A stretch of DNA of 9,781 nt from an uncultured Megasphaera sp. (GTDB taxonomy: Bacteria; Bacillota; Negativicutes; Veillonellales; Megasphaeraceae): the NCBI GenBank assembly GCA_902464195.1, contig CABQJB010000065.1:1-9781 (forward strand), written 5' to 3'. A program made the position numbers and the translations under genes. Below are positions 6,288 to 9,781 of this stretch, in pieces; the stretch's first letter is position 1; every line of letters begins with the position of its first letter. Under the pieces are notes generated by a model. The model saw nothing but the letters and a program-made list of their open reading frames with translations, had not been told where the DNA came from and searched no databases.

Positions 6288-6388
6288 GCAGATGGCAGGC
6301 CGCAAAAACGGCCCGTGGCCGTGTGTATAGGGGACACCTGGGTAATGCGGCCCCTATGCACACAGGCGATAAATTTAAAGCCATCTGC
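6288..6388 (+). ncRNA. Candidate structured RNA: three-way junction in the 3' UTR
   Basis: A perfect 9-bp closing helix, GCAGATGGC (6288-6296) with GCCATCTGC (6380-6388), encloses two hairpins. The first is GGCCG/CGGCC (6298-6302/6309-6313) with loop CAAAAA. The second is a 16-bp stem (6318-6333/6351-6367) containing one G-U pair and one bulged A, with a 17-nt loop. An A/T-rich single strand (6368-6379) leads back to the closing helix, and a strong terminator follows 17 nt later. It begins 20 nt after the stop codon of the dehydroquinase-like gene and should be on its transcript. I do not recognise an RNA family, no separate promoter is evident, and the orientation is assumed from the upstream gene. 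Confidence 0.45.
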
Positions 6389-6404
6389 TAGCCACTAACT
6401 ACCT

Positions 6405-6438
6405 AAAAAGGCTTGTCGCACATGCGACAAGCCTTTTT
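6405..6438. terminator. Bidirectional intrinsic terminator
   Basis: A perfect 15-bp inverted repeat, AAAAAGGCTTGTCGC (6405-6419) and GCGACAAGCCTTTTT (6424-6438), encloses a 4-nt loop. The A/T ends give a U run on either strand, so it serves the convergent dehydroquinase-like gene and gatB. It lies 1 nt beyond the gatB stop codon. Confidence 0.95.
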
Positions 6439-6439
6439 C

Positions 6440-7879
6440 CTACTGCAAATTCTTGGTCAACAGTTGGTTGACGACGCCGGGGTTGGCCCGGCCTTTTGTT
6501 TCTTTCATGATCTGACCGACGAGGAAGCCGATGGCTTTCTTCTTGCCGGCTTTGTAGTCAGCGACGGACTGCGGGTTGGCAGCGATGACTTTCTTGACCA
6601 TGTCTTCCAGGGCACCGGTATCGGTAATCTGGACCAGGCCCTGTTCTTTGACGACGACATCGGCTGCTTTGCCGGACTTCCACATTTCCGGCAGGACTTT
6701 CTTGGCGATTTTGCCGGAGATGGTCCCTTTGGCGATGAGTTTCAAGAGGCCGGCCAGGTCAGCCGGTTTGACTGGCGAAGCGGAAATGTCGATGTTTTCT
6801 TCGTTCAGTTTCTTGGCGAATTCACCGAGCATCCAGTTGGCGGCTTCTTTGGCATCGACGCCTTCTTTGACAACGGCTTCAAAGTAATCGGCCGTCTGTT
6901 TTTCCAGGGTCAGCAAGTTGGCGTCGTATTCGGACAAGCCCAATTCATCCTGGAAGCGCTGGCAGCGGGCATCGGGCATTTCCGGCAGTTCCTGGCGGAC
7001 CTGTTCGATGTATTCCGGCGACACTTCGATAGGAATGAGGTCCGGTTCCGGGAAGTAACGATAATCGCTATCCCCTTCTTTGACGCGCTGGAGGATGGTA
7101 ATGCCCTTGGCTTCATCCCAGCCGCGCGTAGCCTGCTGGATCGTACCGCCTTCATCGAGGATCTGAGCCTGGCGGACGGCTTCGTATTCAATCCCCTTCT
7201 GGACGGCGCTGAAGGAGTTGATGTTCTTGATTTCCGTCTTGGTCCCCAATTTATCCGAACCGACGGGACGGACGGAGATATTGGCGTCACAACGCATACT
7301 GCCTTCTTCGAGGCGGCAGTCGGAAACGCCGAGGTACTGCATGATGGAGCGCAGTTTTTCCAGATAGGCTCTGGCTTCGGCACCGCTGCGCAGTTCCGGT
7401 TCACCGACGATTTCCAGGAGCGGTACGCCTGTACGGTTATAGTCGACGCTGGTCGAATCGGAGTTGGCAATGCTGCCGCCGCTGTGGACGAGCTTGCCTG
7501 CGTCTTCTTCCATATGGATACGGGTCAAATGGATACGGCGCTGTTTGCCGTCGACATCGATGTCGATGTAACCGCCTTTGCAAATCGGCAGGTCGAACTG
7601 GGACGTCTGGAAGTTCTTCGGCAAATCGGGATAGTAATAGTTCTTGCGGTCGAATTTGCTGAACGGCAGGATGTCGCAATGCAGGGCCAGGCCGGCTTTG
7701 ACGGCATAGTGCAATACTTCTTTATTGAGTACGGGCAGGACGCCGGGCAGGCCCAGGCAGACCGGGCAGACGTGGGTATTCGGTTCGGCGCCGAATTCCG
7801 TGCTGCAGCCGCAGAAAATCTTGGTTTTCGTTTTTAATTCGACATGGACTTCCAAGCCGATAACGGATTCGTATTTCAT
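6440..7879 (-). CDS. gatB: Asp/Glu-tRNA(Asn/Gln) amidotransferase subunit B
   Basis: GatB binds the misacylated Glu-tRNA(Gln) or Asp-tRNA(Asn), activates the carboxyl group with ATP and receives ammonia from GatA through a tunnel. The 479-residue length is normal. The N-terminal cradle domain starts with YESVIGLEVHVEL. The structural zinc site is intact, with C23, C25, C38 and C41 in CGCSTEFG and HVCPVCLG. A helical domain and a YqeY-like tail make up roughly the last 190 residues, including MLGEFAKKLNEENIDI and a GRANPGVVNQLL end. The start codon overlaps the gatA stop as TAATG, with GGAGG 10 nt upstream inside gatA, so translation is probably coupled. The gene ends against a bidirectional terminator. 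Confidence 0.98.
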   Translation of the reverse strand: MKYESVIGLEVHVELKTKTKIFCGCSTEFGAEPNTHVCPVCLGLPGVLPVLNKEVLHYAVKAGLALHCDILPFSKFDRKNYYYPDLPKNFQTSQFDLPICKGGYIDIDVDGKQRRIHLTRIHMEEDAGKLVHSGGSIANSDSTSVDYNRTGVPLLEIVGEPELRSGAEARAYLEKLRSIMQYLGVSDCRLEEGSMRCDANISVRPVGSDKLGTKTEIKNINSFSAVQKGIEYEAVRQAQILDEGGTIQQATRGWDEAKGITILQRVKEGDSDYRYFPEPDLIPIEVSPEYIEQVRQELPEMPDARCQRFQDELGLSEYDANLLTLEKQTADYFEAVVKEGVDAKEAANWMLGEFAKKLNEENIDISASPVKPADLAGLLKLIAKGTISGKIAKKVLPEMWKSGKAADVVVKEQGLVQITDTGALEDMVKKVIAANPQSVADYKAGKKKAIGFLVGQIMKETKGRANPGVVNQLLTKNLQ

Positions 7880-9336
7880 TAAAGTTCAACCTCCCCCATG
7901 GGCGACGGCTTGCGAAGGTCCGTCCGATTCTGTTCAAACGTATAGGCCACGCGAAGCAGCGTTGCTTCGTCCAGGGCCTTGCCGATGAGCTGCATGCCGA
8001 TGGGCAGGCCGTTTTTATAGCCGCAGGGAATGCTGAGGCCCGGCAGGCCGGCCAGGTTCAACGTAACCGTGCAGACGTCGCCGAGGTACATAGCCAGCGG
8101 ATTATCGCTGTTCTGGCCGATCTTGAAGGCCGTATCCGGTGCCGTCGGCGTGAGCAGGACGTCGCATTTCTTCAGGGCTTCGTCGTAGTCCTGTTTGATG
8201 AGGGTACGGACTTTCATGGCCCGCAGGTAATAAGCATCGTAATAGCCCGAGCTGAGGACGTAGGTCCCGAGGAGGATACGGCGTTTGACTTCGTCGCCGA
8301 AGCCTTCCGTACGGGTCTTGATATACATGTCGACGATATCCTTGCCGTCGACGCGCATGCCAAAGCCGACGCCGTCATAACGGGCCAGGTTGGAGCTGGC
8401 TTCGGCCGGCGCAATGATATAGTAAGCAGCGATGCCGTATTTCATGTGGGGCATGCTGACCGGTACGATTTCGGCACCGAGTTTCTTATACGTTTCGATA
8501 GCGTCTTCCAGGGCCTTGCGGCAGTCAGCATCGAGGCCTTCACCGAAGAACTCTTCGGGGACGCCGATTTTCATGCCCTTGACGTCATTGACCAGGGCCT
8601 GTTTGTAATCTTTTTCAGCCTGGGGAATGGACGTCGAGTCCTTGGCATCGTGACCGGCGATGGCATTGAGGACGATGGCGCAGTCAGCGACATCATTGGT
8701 AAAAGTGCCGATCTGGTCCAGGGACGACGCAAAGGCGATGAGGCCATAACGGGAAATGAGGCCGTATGTCGGTTTGAGGCCGACGACACCGCAGTACGAA
8801 GCCGGCTGACGGACGGATCCGCCTGTATCCGAACCGAGGGCCCAGACTGTTTCACCCGAAGCGACAGCGGCAGCCGAACCGCCGGACGAACCGCCGGGGA
8901 CGCAATCGAGGTTCCACGGGTTATGGGTCAGCTGGAAAGCCGAGTTTTCTGTCGAACTGCCCATGGCGAATTCGTCCATATTGGTCTTGCCCAGGCTGAC
9001 ATAATCAGCAGCCATCAGTTTTTCGATGACCGTCGCATTGTACGGCGATTTGAAATTTTCCAGCATCTTCGATGCACACGTAGCCTTCTGGCCTTTGATG
9101 CAGATGTTGTCCTTGATGGCACCGGGAATCCCGGCGAGGTCACTGATGGCTTCACCGGCTGCGATTTTGGCATCGACAGCGGCAGCCGCTTCCAGGGCAT
9201 AGTCGCGGTTATCCGATAAAAATGCCTGTACTTTCGGTTCTACTGTATCTTTATGTGCAAGAAAAGCCTTGGTCAATTCGACAGCCGATACGTCGCCGTT
9301 GACCAGTTTTTCATGCAGTTCATGGATAGTTAACAT
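7879..9336 (-). CDS. gatA: Asp/Glu-tRNA(Asn/Gln) amidotransferase subunit A (amidase)
   Basis: GatA is the amidase-signature subunit that hydrolyses glutamine and channels ammonia to GatB. The Ser-cisSer-Lys triad is complete: K75 in GAIKDNI, cis-Ser S150 in PGGSSGGSAAAVA and nucleophile S174 in GSDTGGSVRQPA. The 485-residue length is standard, and the C-terminal LAGLPGLSIPCGY and GLPIGMQLIG motifs are present. The ATG at 9336 has GGGAGG 7 nt upstream; another ATG 4 nt upstream is out of frame and opens only a six-codon frame. It lies 15 nt after gatC and overlaps gatB by 1 nt. Presence of GatCAB implies that the organism lacks GlnRS, AsnRS or both for direct charging, which cannot be checked here. 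Confidence 0.98.
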   Translation of the reverse strand: MLTIHELHEKLVNGDVSAVELTKAFLAHKDTVEPKVQAFLSDNRDYALEAAAAVDAKIAAGEAISDLAGIPGAIKDNICIKGQKATCASKMLENFKSPYNATVIEKLMAADYVSLGKTNMDEFAMGSSTENSAFQLTHNPWNLDCVPGGSSGGSAAAVASGETVWALGSDTGGSVRQPASYCGVVGLKPTYGLISRYGLIAFASSLDQIGTFTNDVADCAIVLNAIAGHDAKDSTSIPQAEKDYKQALVNDVKGMKIGVPEEFFGEGLDADCRKALEDAIETYKKLGAEIVPVSMPHMKYGIAAYYIIAPAEASSNLARYDGVGFGMRVDGKDIVDMYIKTRTEGFGDEVKRRILLGTYVLSSGYYDAYYLRAMKVRTLIKQDYDEALKKCDVLLTPTAPDTAFKIGQNSDNPLAMYLGDVCTVTLNLAGLPGLSIPCGYKNGLPIGMQLIGKALDEATLLRVAYTFEQNRTDLRKPSPMGEVEL

Positions 9337-9351
9337 ACATACGCCTCCCTG

Positions 9352-9642
9352 TTAATCCTGGATGACTTTCGGAACTTTGAAATAGCCATCAGCCTGTTCC
9401 GGCGCATTCTGAAGCGCTTTTTCATTGGCCAGCGACGGCTGGGGAACGTCGTCGCGCATGACATTGGACATGGATACGGCATGAGCCGTCGGCTTGACAT
9501 CGGTCACATCGACCTGGCTCAAGAGATCCATGTACGATAAAATGTCGTTCAGCTGTTTCCCGACCGTTTCCATCTGGTCTTCCTTGACTTCCAGGCGGGA
9601 CAACAGTGCGATCTTCTTTATTTCTTCGGCACTGATTTTCAT
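9352..9642 (-). CDS. gatC: Asp/Glu-tRNA(Asn/Gln) amidotransferase subunit C
   Basis: This 96-residue GatC subunit wraps around the GatA-GatB interface and stabilises the complex. The N-terminal helix pair contains IKKIALLSRLEVKEDQ, followed by LNDILSYMDLLSQVDVTDVKPTAHAV and the extended segment with MRDDVPQPSL. The protein ends in DGYFKVPKVIQD, the usual GatC C-terminus. The ATG at 9642 has AGGAGT 6 nt upstream (9649-9654). It is first in the gatC-gatA-gatB operon, the common bacterial order. Confidence 0.97.
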   Translation of the reverse strand: MKISAEEIKKIALLSRLEVKEDQMETVGKQLNDILSYMDLLSQVDVTDVKPTAHAVSMSNVMRDDVPQPSLANEKALQNAPEQADGYFKVPKVIQD

Positions 9643-9671
9643 ACTGACACTCCTTGCAGAAAATTTTAGCG

Positions 9672-9694
9672 TGACAAATCGGAATCATTTGTCA
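9672..9694. promoter_or_regulatory. Perfect inverted repeat in the gatCAB leader, operator-like
   Basis: TGACAAAT (9672-9679) and ATTTGTCA (9687-9694) form perfect 8-bp arms around 7 nt, 29 nt upstream of gatC. One arm contains a TTGACA on the minus strand (plus 9690-9695), but the nearest -10-like TAAAAT is 21 bp away, too far for a standard promoter. The repeat could be a repressor site or an RNA hairpin in the leader. No regulator is identified. Confidence 0.45.
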
Positions 9695-9712
9695 AAATTA
9701 AACACATATATA

Positions 9713-9741
9713 ATTTAATCACCTTTTGCCATATTTTGCAA
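9713..9741 (-). promoter_or_regulatory. Possible promoter of gatCAB
   Basis: On the minus strand TTGCAA (plus 9736-9741) and TTAAAT (plus 9713-9718) are spaced by 17 bp, each a 4 of 6 match to consensus. The inverted repeat at 9672-9694 would then lie just downstream of the start point. The surrounding AT-rich sequence offers other weak -10 choices, so this is tentative. Confidence 0.35.
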
Positions 9742-9781
9742 GCCTCATCGCCTGTATGCGATATCGTAGGGGCCGTCCCAG

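Noticed and set aside
6413..7837. A 474-codon open frame on the plus strand opposite gatB
   Set aside because: It mirrors gatB almost end to end, its translation is low-complexity with many F, G and D residues, and it has no ribosome site. It is a codon-bias shadow of a clearly real gene.
8446..9219. A 257-codon open frame opposite gatA
   Set aside because: Antisense shadow of a fully recognised gene; no family features and no start signals.

Overview
The window is a chromosomal stretch of about 9.8 kb from an anaerobic, probably gut or rumen, Firmicute-like bacterium. Strong AGGAGG-type ribosome sites, consensus sigma70-type promoters, CCA-encoded tRNAs and a gatCAB operon fit the Bacillota. 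The gene content and base composition look most like Negativicutes (Megasphaera or a relative), but that placement is an impression from recognition and was not computed.

Region 1 (1-5018) is a small catabolic and nitrogen-scavenging cluster. An AraC-family regulator (2615-3523, +) is flanked by a divergent operon encoding an M20D N-acyl-amino-acid amidohydrolase and diaminopropionate ammonia-lyase (2419 down to 44, -). On its other side is a convergent hydantoinase/carbamoylase-type M20 amidohydrolase (3624-4850, -). Both M20 genes carry the same upstream element, GTCG-N3-ATATACGAA-N5/7-GACAAAA, at nearly the same distance from a perfect TATAAT and from the start codon. This suggests that one activator, probably the AraC protein, controls both units. 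A bidirectional terminator separates the regulator from the carbamoylase gene. A plausible joint role is release of free amino acids, possibly including 2,3-diaminopropionate, from N-acyl or N-carbamoyl conjugates, followed by breakdown to pyruvate and ammonia.

Region 2 (5019-5529) is a four-gene tRNA operon on the minus strand: Pro(UGG), Gly(UCC), Arg(UCU), Arg(CCG). It has a perfect-consensus promoter and a strong intrinsic terminator. A back-to-back promoter drives the next gene in the opposite direction.

Region 3 (5530-6438) holds one monocistronic gene on the plus strand. Its protein has the outline of a type I 3-dehydroquinate dehydratase, but the Schiff-base lysine, the catalytic histidine and the substrate-binding arginine positions are replaced, so it looks like a pseudoenzyme. 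Between its stop codon and a bidirectional terminator lies a compact sequence that folds on paper into a three-way junction: a 9-bp closing helix, a short hairpin and a 16-bp hairpin. I do not recognise it as a known RNA family.

Region 4 (6440-9781) is gatC-gatA-gatB on the minus strand, encoding the tRNA-dependent amidotransferase, with intact catalytic and zinc-binding residues. An 8-bp-arm inverted repeat lies in the gatC leader. No gene-free stretch exceeds 300 bases; the longest, 4851-5079, holds the carbamoylase promoter and the tRNA terminator.
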